NCBI GenBank assembly: GCA_024280375.1
Contig: JAJRQF010000059.1
Location: 1 to 54,035 of the forward strand
Direction of reading: 5' to 3'
DNA: 54,035 nt
From: Alphaproteobacteria bacterium
Lineage (GTDB): Bacteria > Pseudomonadota > Alphaproteobacteria > Rhizobiales > Rhizobiaceae
How positions within the stretch are numbered: the first letter of the stretch is position 1; the number at the start of each line of letters is the position of its first letter. The position numbers and the translations under genes were made by a program. The notes under the pieces are model-generated. The model saw only the letters and a program-made list of their open reading frames with translations. It was not told where the DNA came from and ran no database searches. Positions 26,937 to 36,813 of this stretch are shown here, in pieces.

Positions 26937-27518
26937 ATGGTGATTCTCAATAAAATTTATACAAAAACCGGAGACGACGGCACCACCGGCCTCGGCAATG
27001 GGGAGCGGCGCAAAAAATATGACCGGCGCGTCGCAGCCTATGGCAGTGTCGATGAGACCAATGCGGCAATCGGCATTGCCAGGCTTTCAACGGCAAAAGA
27101 CCACCCAAAACTGGATAATTTACTGCAGGCCATTCAAAATGACCTGTTTGACCTTGGTGCCGATCTGGCAACACCTGAGGGAGACAAACCACCCGACTAT
27201 GAACCTTTACGGATAATTGAAACCCAGGTTCAGCGACTGGAAACCGATATAGATACCCTCAATTCAAAGCTTGAACCCTTGCGCACATTTGTCTTGCCCG
27301 GCGGCACACCGGCGGCTGCCCACCTTCATCTGGCCCGCACCATTGCCCGGCGCGCAGAGCGTTTGATGGTTGAACTTGCCGAAAATAAAGCTGAAAAAAT
27401 CAACCTCCAGGCATTGATCTATATAAACCGATTGTCTGATTTCTTGTTTGTTGCCGCCCGTTATGTCAATAACTACGGCTCGACCGATATTTTGTGGGTT
27501 CCAGGAAAAAACCGGTAA
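26937..27518 (+). CDS. cob(I)yrinic acid a,c-diamide / cob(I)alamin adenosyltransferase, PduO type
   Basis: This 193-residue enzyme transfers the adenosyl group of ATP to cob(I)alamin to make coenzyme B12. The PduO/CobA2-type signatures are plain: KIYTKTGDDGTTGLGNGERRKK for ATP, YGSVDETNAAIG, and RTIARRAERLMV with the arginine/glutamate active-site set, then YINRLSDFLFVAARY. The ATG at 26937 follows GGCAGG, which lies in a complementary arm and may be masked. The upstream neighbour is the HIG1-like gene, the downstream one a rhomboid protease 24 bases on. Confidence 0.94.
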   Translation: MVILNKIYTKTGDDGTTGLGNGERRKKYDRRVAAYGSVDETNAAIGIARLSTAKDHPKLDNLLQAIQNDLFDLGADLATPEGDKPPDYEPLRIIETQVQRLETDIDTLNSKLEPLRTFVLPGGTPAAAHLHLARTIARRAERLMVELAENKAEKINLQALIYINRLSDFLFVAARYVNNYGSTDILWVPGKNR

Positions 27519-27542
27519 CCTATATTCCAAGGTAAACTATCC

Positions 27543-28322
27543 ATGTTCATTCCATTGCATGACACGAACCCTTTACAGCATATTCGCTTTTATTACGTGA
27601 CACTTACCATCATTGTTATAAATGTCCTGATCTGGGCAGTTTTGGGAACGCCCGCAATCTCCAGCCCCGAATTAGCAAAATCAACATCCATTTCTTTTGG
27701 TTTTATCCCATCGGTTGTGAATGATTTCAGGGTTTTGCCGGCTAAATATTTCATACTCCCCGATTGGACGAGCTACGTCACATACGCCTTTCTGCATGCC
27801 GATTTTATCCATCTGGCCGGGAATATGCTTTTCATCTGGGTGTTTGCCGACAATGTCGAAGATGCAATGGGGCACTGGCGTTTTTTGATATTTTTTCTGG
27901 CCTGTGCTGCCGGTGGCGCATGGGTACATGCGCTTGTATTACCCACATCAGATTCCCCATTGGTCGGCGCATCAGGCGCAGCGGCAGGCATTGTTGCAGC
28001 CTATCTAATGCTGCACCCGCATGTAAAAATTTGGGTGCTCGCACTGGGCAGAATACCGGTAAAATTAAAAGCCTACTGGGTTTTAGGAGCCTGGATTGCC
28101 TTTCAGGTTGGCATGTTTTTATTCTCCGCTGGCAGCCAGGTTTCCTGGGCAGCCCATGTGGGCGGTATCGCAACCGGTACAATTCTGGTCGTATTCCTGC
28201 GGCGACGAGGCGTACCGCTGTTTGATCGCGATCTTACTAAACCGGCAGAAGCAGTAGCAGCGGTTCCGGTTGAAGCTGTAAGCAAACCAGTTGAACAACC
28301 CGCCAGCCGCTGGGGGCGCTAG
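27543..28322 (+). CDS. rhomboid-family intramembrane serine protease
   Basis: This 259-residue integral membrane protein has six predicted helices and a complete catalytic dyad: Ser144 in LVGASGAAAG and His205 in WAAHVGGIATG. The oxyanion region FLHADFIHLAGNMLFIWVF with N94 is also conserved, as is the long first periplasmic loop. Such proteases cleave other membrane proteins within the bilayer. The C-terminal 40 residues are a cytoplasmic Ala/Val/Pro-rich tail. The gene probably shares a transcript with the adenosyltransferase gene. Confidence 0.92.
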   Translation: MFIPLHDTNPLQHIRFYYVTLTIIVINVLIWAVLGTPAISSPELAKSTSISFGFIPSVVNDFRVLPAKYFILPDWTSYVTYAFLHADFIHLAGNMLFIWVFADNVEDAMGHWRFLIFFLACAAGGAWVHALVLPTSDSPLVGASGAAAGIVAAYLMLHPHVKIWVLALGRIPVKLKAYWVLGAWIAFQVGMFLFSAGSQVSWAAHVGGIATGTILVVFLRRRGVPLFDRDLTKPAEAVAAVPVEAVSKPVEQPASRWGR

Positions 28323-28369
28323 ACTTCTTTCACATTCAAATAGAATAGCCGGGCTTCGATTAGAACTCT

Positions 28370-31300
28370 TCAACCGGCCAGATTGGCCCTCGGCAGGGTG
28401 TGAATTTGCAATGCTTCACCGCATACATCTTTGGCTATCTGACAAAGATGTTGATGATGGGTGAGATAAACAACTTGCCCAAGCTTCGACATTTCAGCCA
28501 ATAGTTTAAAGGTTTCGGCCGAACGGTCGTCATCAAACGGTTCCAGAATATCATCAGCAAAAAACGGCAGGGTTTCCCGCGATTTTGCAAATTCCGCATG
28601 CCCGGCAATTCGCAGGGCAAGATAAAGTTGAAATCTTGTTCCGCGCGACATTTGATTGGCCTCAATGGATGAACCATCTGACCTCATTCCCACAAGAATA
28701 TCACCATTTTTGCCCGGTGCTGATGTGAGCCCTTTGAAATTACCTCGGGTAATTTGAACAAAAGCCTGACTGGCCCGCTGCATCATGGCGCTTCGATGTT
28801 TATCGCGGTAGGCACGCAGCGCCTCGCCCACCATCAACCCGCCGGCCATCAACCGCATATAGATGTGTGCCTCATGCTCAATTTGCAAAAGCAAAACCTG
28901 CCTTGCCTCTTCCAGCTGAGCTGCCTCACCATCATCGCCAACCGCTGCCAATTGTCGTTCAGCCTCTTTCCATTGGTGATAGAGCTGGGCAAGGTTTTCC
29001 TGCTCAGCGGCCTCGTCCTGTTTCAGCGAGGCATGTTCCTGCTCAAGCTCCTGTAATTTTGCAGGCGGCTCGCATTGGTCCTGAACTATTTCCAACGCAG
29101 CAACAAGATTGTCAGCATTGAGCAATTTGCGAAGATTTTCGCCCAATTGCCTGGTCTGCATAAGGAGCTGCATTTTCTCCTCACCGCGCTTCAATTGTGC
29201 CAAAAGTTCATTTTGTGTATCAACTCCGATTTCAGCACAGAGCGCCTGCTGACGCTTCTTAATGCCATTAAACCGATCTTCCGCTTGCTGCAATCGTGAA
29301 TCTTGAGCTTCAACCAGAGCAAGTTGTTCCTGCAACCGTCTTTGGTCTTCTTCCGCACGCGCCAGCCGAAACCGCAGTTGATCGGCTATCTGCAATGGCT
29401 CCTGTTTTTGTGTATCATCATCCAACCCGACAGCTTGTATCAACCGGTTCACCTCAGCGATATAAATCGAGCGATTGAGTTCCATTGCCGCAATACGCGC
29501 CTGCAATTTATCAATTGAGAGAAACTGGGCCTCCAGATCATCCAGAACCTGAAACAAGTGCTTCGCTTCCACAGGCTTGATACCCGCCATCCAACTGCCT
29601 GCCAGCGCCGTTGCCCATAGCACCTGCCATGCATTTTCGGCTTCAATCATCAGCGCATGTTGCCGTTCACGCTGTTTTAAATCAGCCTCGGCGTCCAATA
29701 GCGCTTTTTCAGCCAAATCCCGGAGCCTTGCCTGATTATTCCAGTCATCAACCGATGATTTGCAGTAAGCAATCAGCCCTTGCGTATTCTCATTTTGGTC
29801 GTCATTGCCAGCCTCAATAATTCCGGCCTTTTGCATCTGTTCGAGCAGGTTTTTGCGGGCAATCTGCCGCTGGTTTTCAAAACCGTCAAACTCAGCTTCC
29901 GCTTTCGCCAGTTTTTCACTTTGGCGCAGGGTCGTTTCCCGCTTTTCAAGCCAACCGGTAAGAAAACTCAACCCGGTTGATGCAGGTAATTCCAGTCCGG
30001 TCATTATTTCCATGATCGCATCTAAGGTATACTTTTCCTTTGATAAAAGTACCTTTCTTTGCTCTTTTACCACCTGCAAATGAGCCCTGTTCTTTGCCAG
30101 TTCCACTTGCACCTGCTTCAGGCTCGCAAGCTCGGTAGATTGGGCAAGCCGCAGCAATGATGCCTCATCATCTTCGTTCATCCGCGCTTCAAAGGCTTTG
30201 GCACTTTCCTGCAATTGCGGGTTCGATGGCGGCTGACCATTTTCAAATTTATCAATATGATCCGCCCAAGCCCTGTCACGCGCCTGACGAATTGGTTTGG
30301 CTTTCTCATCATCCATCAAACCTGAAGCAGACTGTAGGGATTCCTGCATTGCAGACTGCCCGGCAATTTCCAACTCAAGCCGGGAAATCTCGACGTCTTG
30401 CTGCTGCGATTTTGCCTGCAGGTTTTCAAGCTCCACACTCAATTGCTGCGAAACTTGCGCTTGTGGCAAGGCCAGGTTTTGCAGGCTTTCAATTCCACCC
30501 TTCCAGGGGCTGAGATTGGACATAGCTTCATCAAATTCCTGACGAAGGCCATCAACATATGTCTTTTGACTGTTGCGCACACCTTCATCTGCGACAGTTT
30601 TAAATGCCTCCAATTGATCAGAAACACCGGTTAAATCCTGCAAGGTGGAATATTGATCACACTGCTTTTTCAATTCCATTTGCTTGTCGCGTGCTTTATC
30701 CAGTTCGCGAGCTGCATTTTCCAAATCTACCTGAATTTTCGATTGTTGCTCAATCAAATCAGCAAGATTTCCGCGGATTGCCACATTCAGCAAAAGCGAA
30801 CGCGGCTCCTCACAATTTCCCTGCCCCAGTTTGCGCAAGAGTACGCCAATTTCATTATCAGCAGTCTCAATTTCCTTTTGTCGATGCTCTATGTCACTAG
30901 AGGTTCGGTAACGGGCTTCCAGATCACCTTCGCTCAAGCGGGCAATCGCAGCGGCATTTTCTAAAATCACACGATCAGGCTCAATTTCCTCGCAAGCCTC
31001 TAGCAAGCGTTTCAAGCTTTGCCGCATTTCGTCCAACCCGCTTTCACCGGCAGCAAACTCCCGCGCCAACTGCTCGGCCTCATTCCTTATGCCCTCAGCC
31101 ACATCAGGCGCATCTTCGAGCGGTTTTAGCTGTTCCAAAATCCGGTTATATTGGCCATAAACTTCACTTGCCTGCATCAAAGCGCTTAATGCCTGCGACC
31201 GCGATTGCTGTATCAGGCGTATAGCCTTTGCGTCATCATGCAGCTTTTTGGCACTTACAGCCTGCTTACACTTTTGATCATAGGCAGACGCTTGCATATC

Positions 31301-31900
31301 AATCGCGCGCAGCTGTTCTTTCAACTGTTTCAATGTCTCTTTATATTCATTTAGTCGAAATTTACGCCCGGATGGCTTAAAAAACGCCTCCGCATCCTGC
31401 TGTACATTTTCAAGCGCTTCACTGATGGAAGAAAGGCCGGAGGCGGCAGAAAACAGTAGAGCTCCAAGATCACCCTGGCTTTTCAAAATTTCATTGCCAC
31501 CCTCAACCAAGGTGTCCTCATCAAGCGAAAACATCTGCAGATAATTGGCCCGCGAAACATCGCCAAGCACGGCCTTCAATCCCGCTTCCGAAATGGGCTG
31601 GTCGGCGGAGCCCAAAAAGCCGTCCTTGTCACGCTTAATTCTCTGCGCGCTTATTTTCTCACCATTGGCGCTGATTTCAGCTTCAATCAACAATGTCGGG
31701 TTAGGGTGTTTGAAGTTATACGGCGTTACCCGCTCAAACCCGAACAAAAAATCAATACAGGCATCACGAAGAGTGGATTTCCCGGCCTCATTGGGGCCAT
31801 AGATCAGGTGAAAATCGCCCTTGTTTGATGGCGTACCAAATTCCAGCTCAAAGCCGGAGAAATGACCATACCGCTGAAGATTGAGACGCTCAAACCGCAT
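28370..31900 (-). CDS. AAA/SMC-like ATPase, YhaN (SbcC-like) family
   Basis: This 1176-residue protein has an ABC-type ATPase split by long coiled coils, as in SbcC/Rad50. The N-terminus has Walker A GPNEAGKST at about residues 35-43 and the SLDEDTLVEGG segment; residues about 170-1000 are rich in Glu, Gln, Leu and Lys heptads; the C-terminus has the signature helix SRGTRFQLYLALRIA and Walker B LPFFADDILEPFDDDR. No CXXC zinc hook is obvious. Its start overlaps by one base the stop of the nuclease gene, so the two are coupled and should form one complex. It is likely a DNA end-processing machine, by analogy only. Confidence 0.9.
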   Translation of the reverse strand: MRFERLNLQRYGHFSGFELEFGTPSNKGDFHLIYGPNEAGKSTLRDACIDFLFGFERVTPYNFKHPNPTLLIEAEISANGEKISAQRIKRDKDGFLGSADQPISEAGLKAVLGDVSRANYLQMFSLDEDTLVEGGNEILKSQGDLGALLFSAASGLSSISEALENVQQDAEAFFKPSGRKFRLNEYKETLKQLKEQLRAIDMQASAYDQKCKQAVSAKKLHDDAKAIRLIQQSRSQALSALMQASEVYGQYNRILEQLKPLEDAPDVAEGIRNEAEQLAREFAAGESGLDEMRQSLKRLLEACEEIEPDRVILENAAAIARLSEGDLEARYRTSSDIEHRQKEIETADNEIGVLLRKLGQGNCEEPRSLLLNVAIRGNLADLIEQQSKIQVDLENAARELDKARDKQMELKKQCDQYSTLQDLTGVSDQLEAFKTVADEGVRNSQKTYVDGLRQEFDEAMSNLSPWKGGIESLQNLALPQAQVSQQLSVELENLQAKSQQQDVEISRLELEIAGQSAMQESLQSASGLMDDEKAKPIRQARDRAWADHIDKFENGQPPSNPQLQESAKAFEARMNEDDEASLLRLAQSTELASLKQVQVELAKNRAHLQVVKEQRKVLLSKEKYTLDAIMEIMTGLELPASTGLSFLTGWLEKRETTLRQSEKLAKAEAEFDGFENQRQIARKNLLEQMQKAGIIEAGNDDQNENTQGLIAYCKSSVDDWNNQARLRDLAEKALLDAEADLKQRERQHALMIEAENAWQVLWATALAGSWMAGIKPVEAKHLFQVLDDLEAQFLSIDKLQARIAAMELNRSIYIAEVNRLIQAVGLDDDTQKQEPLQIADQLRFRLARAEEDQRRLQEQLALVEAQDSRLQQAEDRFNGIKKRQQALCAEIGVDTQNELLAQLKRGEEKMQLLMQTRQLGENLRKLLNADNLVAALEIVQDQCEPPAKLQELEQEHASLKQDEAAEQENLAQLYHQWKEAERQLAAVGDDGEAAQLEEARQVLLLQIEHEAHIYMRLMAGGLMVGEALRAYRDKHRSAMMQRASQAFVQITRGNFKGLTSAPGKNGDILVGMRSDGSSIEANQMSRGTRFQLYLALRIAGHAEFAKSRETLPFFADDILEPFDDDRSAETFKLLAEMSKLGQVVYLTHHQHLCQIAKDVCGEALQIHTLPRANLAG

Positions 31901-33192
31901 TATTGGCTTGTCTCGCTGATCTGCAATCGAGCCAACACATCCTTGCTGCCTTCGCGGATATAATCTTTGAGCAACGCCTCAACCGCTGCCTCATCCTTGC
32001 CGAACGTGTCTCTTAATTCCGGTGGCAGTTTTTGTTGCAACGCTGTTAAGGCCTCGCGAATTTGGTCTTCCGCAGTGGTCTCATTTTGCCTATCTCCGGC
32101 TAAAATCGCGCGCAGTTCATTGACAGGATCAAGTGCTGCTGATTTCACTTCCAATACCGGTGCATCCACATCACACTCAATACTTTCGATAATAATCGCG
32201 CCTATACGCTGTCCGGCCGCCCGCATTTCCTCCAGCATCAAATCCTGATCGCGGCGTAAACTTGCGGCCATACCGCTCTCACCGGCAAAGCGAATACGGG
32301 CAATCACGGCTTCATTCTTCGCCTTTTGGCACAATAATATCAGTGCATTTTCGCCCGCGGTGACCAAAGAGGCCCAATCTTCCAGCCCGGTTATATCGAT
32401 CTCAACTTTTTCAAATTGCACCAGACTGGTGAACCGCTCTTCAATTGAAAGCGAACCTTTATCATCAACGCTCACCAGTGTTACGGATTTTGCCCCCGCC
32501 TCGTTGATATGGCGGCCCTGCGGGATGCCCGGCATCACCACGAAATTAGGCGCCTCTGAATGTATGTCCCGCTTGTGGATATGACCAAGCGCCCAATAAT
32601 CATAACCTTGAGCTTTTAGATCAGCCAGGCTGCATGGGGCATAATCATCATGACCAACTGCACCGGAAAGCGAAGTATGCAACATGCCAATATTAACCGC
32701 ATTGGCAACAGGTGCGGCAAACCCCGGCAACAGGCTTTCGGGACTATCTGCCTTGGCAAAGCTCACCCCATGAACGGCAATATTTTTCTCATCCAGCATA
32801 ATAGTTTCGTGTTTGGGGCCAAACACATGTACATTATCGGGCAATTGCAATTGCCGGGTAATCTTTGAAATCGCATCATGATTGCCACGAATAATAAACA
32901 CAGAAATCCCTGCCTTATCCAGGCGATGCAGCTGATTGGTGAGAAATCCAGCGGTTTTCATGCTGTGATGACCACCATCGTATAGATCGCCAGCAATCAG
33001 CAATGCGTCGACTTTTTCCGTAAGACAAAGATCAATTATAGCTTCAAAGCTCTGCCGTGAGGCATTGGCCACAAGCTCAGCTGCATCCGGATCGCGAAGC
33101 GCCAGCGAAAGCAGGGGCGAGTCCAGATGAATGTCTGCCGTATGAATAAACTTGAACAAAGATATTTGCTTTTGAAAATTGGCCCAAACCAA
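31900..33192 (-). CDS. metallophosphoesterase, YhaO (SbcD-like) DNA exonuclease family
   Basis: This protein of about 430 residues has all five calcineurin-type metal motifs: HTADIHLDSP, AGDLYDGG, IRGNHDA, GMLHTSL and LGHIHKRD. The C-terminal 190 residues form the family's variable domain. It pairs with the YhaN-like ATPase encoded immediately downstream and should act as its manganese-dependent nuclease subunit. The start is not certain: TTG at 33192 gives the longest frame, TTG at 33159 would start just before FKFIHTADIHLD as in many homologues, and neither has a good ribosome-binding site. Confidence 0.9.
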   Translation of the reverse strand: MVWANFQKQISLFKFIHTADIHLDSPLLSLALRDPDAAELVANASRQSFEAIIDLCLTEKVDALLIAGDLYDGGHHSMKTAGFLTNQLHRLDKAGISVFIIRGNHDAISKITRQLQLPDNVHVFGPKHETIMLDEKNIAVHGVSFAKADSPESLLPGFAAPVANAVNIGMLHTSLSGAVGHDDYAPCSLADLKAQGYDYWALGHIHKRDIHSEAPNFVVMPGIPQGRHINEAGAKSVTLVSVDDKGSLSIEERFTSLVQFEKVEIDITGLEDWASLVTAGENALILLCQKAKNEAVIARIRFAGESGMAASLRRDQDLMLEEMRAAGQRIGAIIIESIECDVDAPVLEVKSAALDPVNELRAILAGDRQNETTAEDQIREALTALQQKLPPELRDTFGKDEAAVEALLKDYIREGSKDVLARLQISETSQ

Positions 33193-33265
33193 TCATTATC
33201 AGATTGAATGCCAAACATGCAATCGGCATAATTGAAGGGTGCAGCCTTTCAGCATTCAGCTATTA

Positions 33266-33502
33266 TCAACGAGCCCCAAAAATGCGCTGCCATAAAGTAC
33301 CACCAACAACTTTCCAGCCAAGATAAAAATATGCGATGATAATCGCGAATAGTATTGCTGCTGGCCAACCGTTCAACTGAAATCCACCTTCGGTCGTATC
33401 ACCGGTAAATTTGGCAATGGCGTATCCACCACCGGCAAACACCGTAAAAAAATCAAATATTCCAGCCGCGGCCCTGCGAAAAAATGATGGCTTTGTGGTC
33501 AT
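33266..33502 (-). CDS. small RDD-like membrane protein of unknown function
   Basis: This 78-residue protein has two hydrophobic segments (about residues 15-32 and 47-66) and a distinctive TGDTTEGGFQLNGWPA loop between them, ending in GGTLWQRIFGAR. The pattern FFRRAAAGIFDFFTVF recalls the first helix of RDD-domain proteins, and very similar small proteins exist, from memory, in Hyphomicrobiales. Function unknown. It follows the SMP-30 gene by 26 bases on the same strand. Confidence 0.75.
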   Translation of the reverse strand: MTTKPSFFRRAAAGIFDFFTVFAGGGYAIAKFTGDTTEGGFQLNGWPAAILFAIIIAYFYLGWKVVGGTLWQRIFGAR

Positions 33503-33528
33503 TTAACTATTTCCTTCAATATCGAATA

Positions 33529-34395
33529 TTACAATTTAATTTGATGTTCTGCCATGCCCGCAATATCGAGATCAATAACAATAATCTTGCCGGCATTTGG
33601 TTGTGCCGCAAGTGCGTCATCGCTCAAACCGTCCCGGGCTGAGGTAATATATAGCCGTTTGAAATCAGTACCACCAAAACCCGGACAGGTGGGTCGCTGA
33701 ACTGGCAGTTTTATCACCCGCTCCTCTTTTCCATCCGGATCGTAACGCACAATTTTCCAGCCATCCCATTGGGCATTCCACAAAAAGCCTTCCGCATCAC
33801 AAACCGAGCCATCGGGAATTGCCCCTTTCTCACGCAGATCAATATGGACCTGTTTTTCGTCAATCGGGTTCCCTTCACCATCCAACTGCCAGCGCCAGAT
33901 CAATCGTTTTACCGTATCGGAGATATAGGCCCACTTTTTATCCGGCGAAAAGCAGGTGGAGTTTGGAACCGTTATCGGGCTCAAAATTTTGTTCAATTGC
34001 CCCTTGGCATAACGATAATAAGCCCCCGCATCACGTTCAAGATTATACCCCATTGTGCCAATCCAGAAGCTGCCATCCGGGGCAACACGCCCATCATTAG
34101 ACCTGGTGATTTTATTATCCGCCTCAAGCGGGCATAGCGTGTCCCATGTGCCGCGATTTATGTCGAATTTCTGCAACCCGCTTGCTGTTGCAACCAGCAA
34201 TGTATCGCGGTCTACCCACCCGGCAGCAGATGCCGCCTCGCCAAACAACCACGATCTTTGTTGCCCACCCTCCGCATTGCACGACATTAATTTGCCCGCG
34301 GGTATATCAAACCAGTAAAGCCGCTCGCGCAGCGGGTGCCACAACGGCCCCTCGCCCAAGGTACACGCCTCGCCGATAAATTTGAATTCATCCAT
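33529..34395 (-). CDS. SMP-30/gluconolaconase-family sugar lactonase
   Basis: This 288-residue six-bladed propeller is of the family that hydrolyses aldonolactones. Visible metal-site elements are LGEGPLWHP with its glutamate, the asparagine-aspartate set around ITRSNDGRVAPDGSFWIGTMG, SPDKKWAYISDT, and GAIPDGSVCDAEGFLWNAQWDG. Together with the dehydratase encoded 20 bases upstream it would open a pentono- or hexonolactone and feed the acid onward, as XylC does beside XylD in Caulobacter. The exact sugar is not readable. The ATG at 34395 has a modest ribosome-binding site. Confidence 0.92.
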   Translation of the reverse strand: MDEFKFIGEACTLGEGPLWHPLRERLYWFDIPAGKLMSCNAEGGQQRSWLFGEAASAAGWVDRDTLLVATASGLQKFDINRGTWDTLCPLEADNKITRSNDGRVAPDGSFWIGTMGYNLERDAGAYYRYAKGQLNKILSPITVPNSTCFSPDKKWAYISDTVKRLIWRWQLDGEGNPIDEKQVHIDLREKGAIPDGSVCDAEGFLWNAQWDGWKIVRYDPDGKEERVIKLPVQRPTCPGFGGTDFKRLYITSARDGLSDDALAAQPNAGKIIVIDLDIAGMAEHQIKL

Positions 34396-34415
34396 ATGGG
34401 TTTGCCTTACAACCT

Positions 34416-36218
34416 CTAATGATTATCGCGCGGAATAATGGTGGTGACATTTCTGTACTTGGTCGCTGGCTTCAGCACCATGCCCTCATCAAACTGATCA
34501 ACAATGCCCCGTTGAATTTCCTGCCATGGGGTTTGATGATCCGGCACATAATCCAGCCCACCACTGGCAAGTTTTTCAGCCACAGCCTCACGCCGCGCCG
34601 CCATCAATTCATCAGAAATCAAAACATTGGCCGAGCGCTCGTTTAAATCAATACGAATTGTATCGCCGGTTTCAACCAGCGCCAGTCCGCCACCAACGGC
34701 GGCCTCCGGTGCTGCATTCAAGATGGATGGAGAACCAGACGTGCCAGACTGCCGCCCATCTCCAAGACAGGGCAGATCGGATATTCCTTTTTTAATCAGC
34801 GCATCCGGCGGCTGCATATTCACCACCTCCGCCCCGCCCGGATAGCCGATTGGCCCGGCCCCGCGCATGACCAAAATGCAATTATCATCAATATTCAGCG
34901 ATGCATCATTAATGCGGGCGTGATAATCTTCCCGTCCGTCAAATACGATGGCGCGCCCTTCAAAGGCATTTCCATCGCCCGGATTAGACAAATAGCGCGC
35001 CCGAAATTCATCAGAAATCACACTGGTTTTCATAATCGCGGTATCGAACAGATTACCCTTGAGATTAAGAAAGCCAGACTTTTCCATCATTGGCTTGTCA
35101 AACGGGCGAATAACCTCCCGGTCAAACGTTTCCTTGCCGCTACAGTTTTCACCTATCGTCTTGCCATTGACCGTCATCGCATCCGGATTGGGCAAACGGT
35201 CATTTTCCAGCAGTTCATATAGTACCGAGGGCAAGCCGCCCGCATGGTGGTAGTCTTCACCCAAAAAACGCCCCGCCGGCTGCAAATCCAGCAATAGCGG
35301 AACATCATAGCCGAATTTTTCCCAGTCATCATTATCAAGCTCTACACCCAGATGGTTGGCAATGGCTTTTAAATGAATAGGCGCATTGGTCGAACCACCA
35401 ATCGCAGAATTGGCAACAATGGCATTTTCAAAGGCGGCCCTGGTCATGATATCCGAGGGCTTCATATCTTCCCAAACCATATCGACAATCCGCTTGCCGG
35501 AATGATAGGCCATTTGTGCCCGCTCTTTGTGTACGGCCGGAATGGAGGCGCTACCCGGCAGCGACATGCCAAGCGCCTCGGCAAGCGAATTCATCGTGGT
35601 GGCCGTGCCCATTGTGTTGCAATAGCCCGGAGAAGGCGCAGAGGACGCCACAATATCAGTATATTCCTCGTAAGAAAGATTACCGGCTGAAAGCTCTTTT
35701 TTAGCGTGCCATTTGATAGTGCCAGAACCAGTACGCTGCCCTTTGTACCAGCCATTCAGCATCGGCCCGACCGAAAAGGCAATAGCCGGAATATTGGCCG
35801 TTGCCGCCGCCATCAAACAGGCGGGCGTGGTTTTATCGCAGCCAATGGTCAAGACGACGCCATCAATCGGGTAACCAAATAGCGTTTCCACCAGCCCCAA
35901 ATAGGCGAGATTGCGATCAAGATTAGCGGTCGGTCTTTTGCCGGTTTCCTGAATTGGATGGACCGGGAATTCAAAGGCAATACCACCCGCCTCGCGAATG
36001 CCTTCCCGGATACGGTCGGCCAAAACGATATGATGCCGGTTGCAAGGCGAAAGGTCAGACCCGGTTTGCGCAATACCAATAATCGGCTTGCCCGATTGCA
36101 ATTCTTCGCGCGTAATACCCCAATTCATATAACGCTCAATATAAAGTGCGGTCATATCGTGATCATCCGGGTTATCGAACCATTTACGCGAACGAAGGTC
36201 TGCTTTTGATTTTGCCAT
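34416..36218 (-). CDS. IlvD/Edd-family sugar-acid dehydratase, xylonate/arabinonate type
   Basis: This 600-residue protein closely resembles Caulobacter-type D-xylonate dehydratase as I remember it: [11 protein letters not shown] start, [53 protein letters not shown], and [17 protein letters not shown] near the C-terminus. Conserved cysteines at the first three of these sites would bind the 2Fe-2S cluster. It should turn an aldonic acid into a 2-keto-3-deoxy acid. The ATG at 36218 starts the family N-terminus; a further 17 codons are open. A perfect inverted repeat 45-72 bases upstream is a likely operator. The lactonase gene follows in the same operon. Confidence 0.93.
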   Translation of the reverse strand: MAKSKADLRSRKWFDNPDDHDMTALYIERYMNWGITREELQSGKPIIGIAQTGSDLSPCNRHHIVLADRIREGIREAGGIAFEFPVHPIQETGKRPTANLDRNLAYLGLVETLFGYPIDGVVLTIGCDKTTPACLMAAATANIPAIAFSVGPMLNGWYKGQRTGSGTIKWHAKKELSAGNLSYEEYTDIVASSAPSPGYCNTMGTATTMNSLAEALGMSLPGSASIPAVHKERAQMAYHSGKRIVDMVWEDMKPSDIMTRAAFENAIVANSAIGGSTNAPIHLKAIANHLGVELDNDDWEKFGYDVPLLLDLQPAGRFLGEDYHHAGGLPSVLYELLENDRLPNPDAMTVNGKTIGENCSGKETFDREVIRPFDKPMMEKSGFLNLKGNLFDTAIMKTSVISDEFRARYLSNPGDGNAFEGRAIVFDGREDYHARINDASLNIDDNCILVMRGAGPIGYPGGAEVVNMQPPDALIKKGISDLPCLGDGRQSGTSGSPSILNAAPEAAVGGGLALVETGDTIRIDLNERSANVLISDELMAARREAVAEKLASGGLDYVPDHQTPWQEIQRGIVDQFDEGMVLKPATKYRNVTTIIPRDNH

Positions 36219-36262
36219 CAGGTGAACTTTCCAAACGAAAACAAGTTTATGTGTTGTGCAAT

Positions 36263-36290
36263 TTGACATGATGAACCGCTAACATGTCAA
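36263..36290. promoter_or_regulatory. 8-12-8 inverted repeat, likely operator of the sugar-acid operon
   Basis: TTGACATG at 36263-36270 and CATGTCAA at 36283-36290 are exact complements, separated by 12 bases. They lie 45-72 bases upstream of the dehydratase ATG in the 157-base divergent gap with arfB. A direct repeat of TGCAT follows at 36291-36305. The spacing suits a dimeric GntR- or LacI-type repressor, but no regulator gene is next to it. Confidence 0.5.
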
Positions 36291-36375
36291 TGCATCAACT
36301 TGCATTTTGCGTGGTGATTTTAAAATACCGCATTCAAAATATGGCCATAGGGAGCAATTCGACGTAGAAACGAAT

Positions 36376-36813
36376 ATGGCCATAATCAGCATACCCATTA
36401 CCAATACGGTTTCTATCTTTGAGCACGAGCTGAAAGAAAAATTCGTCCATTCCGGTGGCCCGGGCGGGCAAAATGTCAACAAACTCGCGACCACCGTTCA
36501 ATTGCGCTTTGATGTTTTAAATTCAACCTCATTGCCCGAGCGGATAAAGGCCCGCGTAAAGGCAATTGCCGGGGGTAAATTGAACCGCGCCGGCGAACTT
36601 ATGATTGTTGCCAATAAGCACAGGACACAGGAAAGAAACCGGGCTGATGCAAGGGAAAGACTTGTTGAAATTCTGCGCGAGGCCGCCAAACCGCCGCCGC
36701 CCATAAGGCGACCAACCAGACCCAGTTTAAACGCCAAAAGGCGCCGGATGGATTCAAAAACCAAGCGCGGTGTGGTTAAAAAACTACGCGGCAATGTGCA
36801 TAGGGACGATTAG
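36376..36813 (+). CDS. arfB: alternative ribosome-rescue factor / peptidyl-tRNA hydrolase
   Basis: This 145-residue protein is ArfB (YaeJ), which frees ribosomes stalled without a stop codon. It has the catalytic GGQ in VHSGGPGGQNVNK (residues 24-36) and the very basic C-terminal tail, with RRPTRPSLNAKRRR and KTKRGVVKKLRG, that enters the empty mRNA channel. The ATG at 36376 fits family starts (MAIISIPITN); the frame is open to 36307 but that part is not conserved-looking. The stop codon lies in the first arm of a terminator. Confidence 0.93.
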   Translation: MAIISIPITNTVSIFEHELKEKFVHSGGPGGQNVNKLATTVQLRFDVLNSTSLPERIKARVKAIAGGKLNRAGELMIVANKHRTQERNRADARERLVEILREAAKPPPPIRRPTRPSLNAKRRRMDSKTKRGVVKKLRGNVHRDD

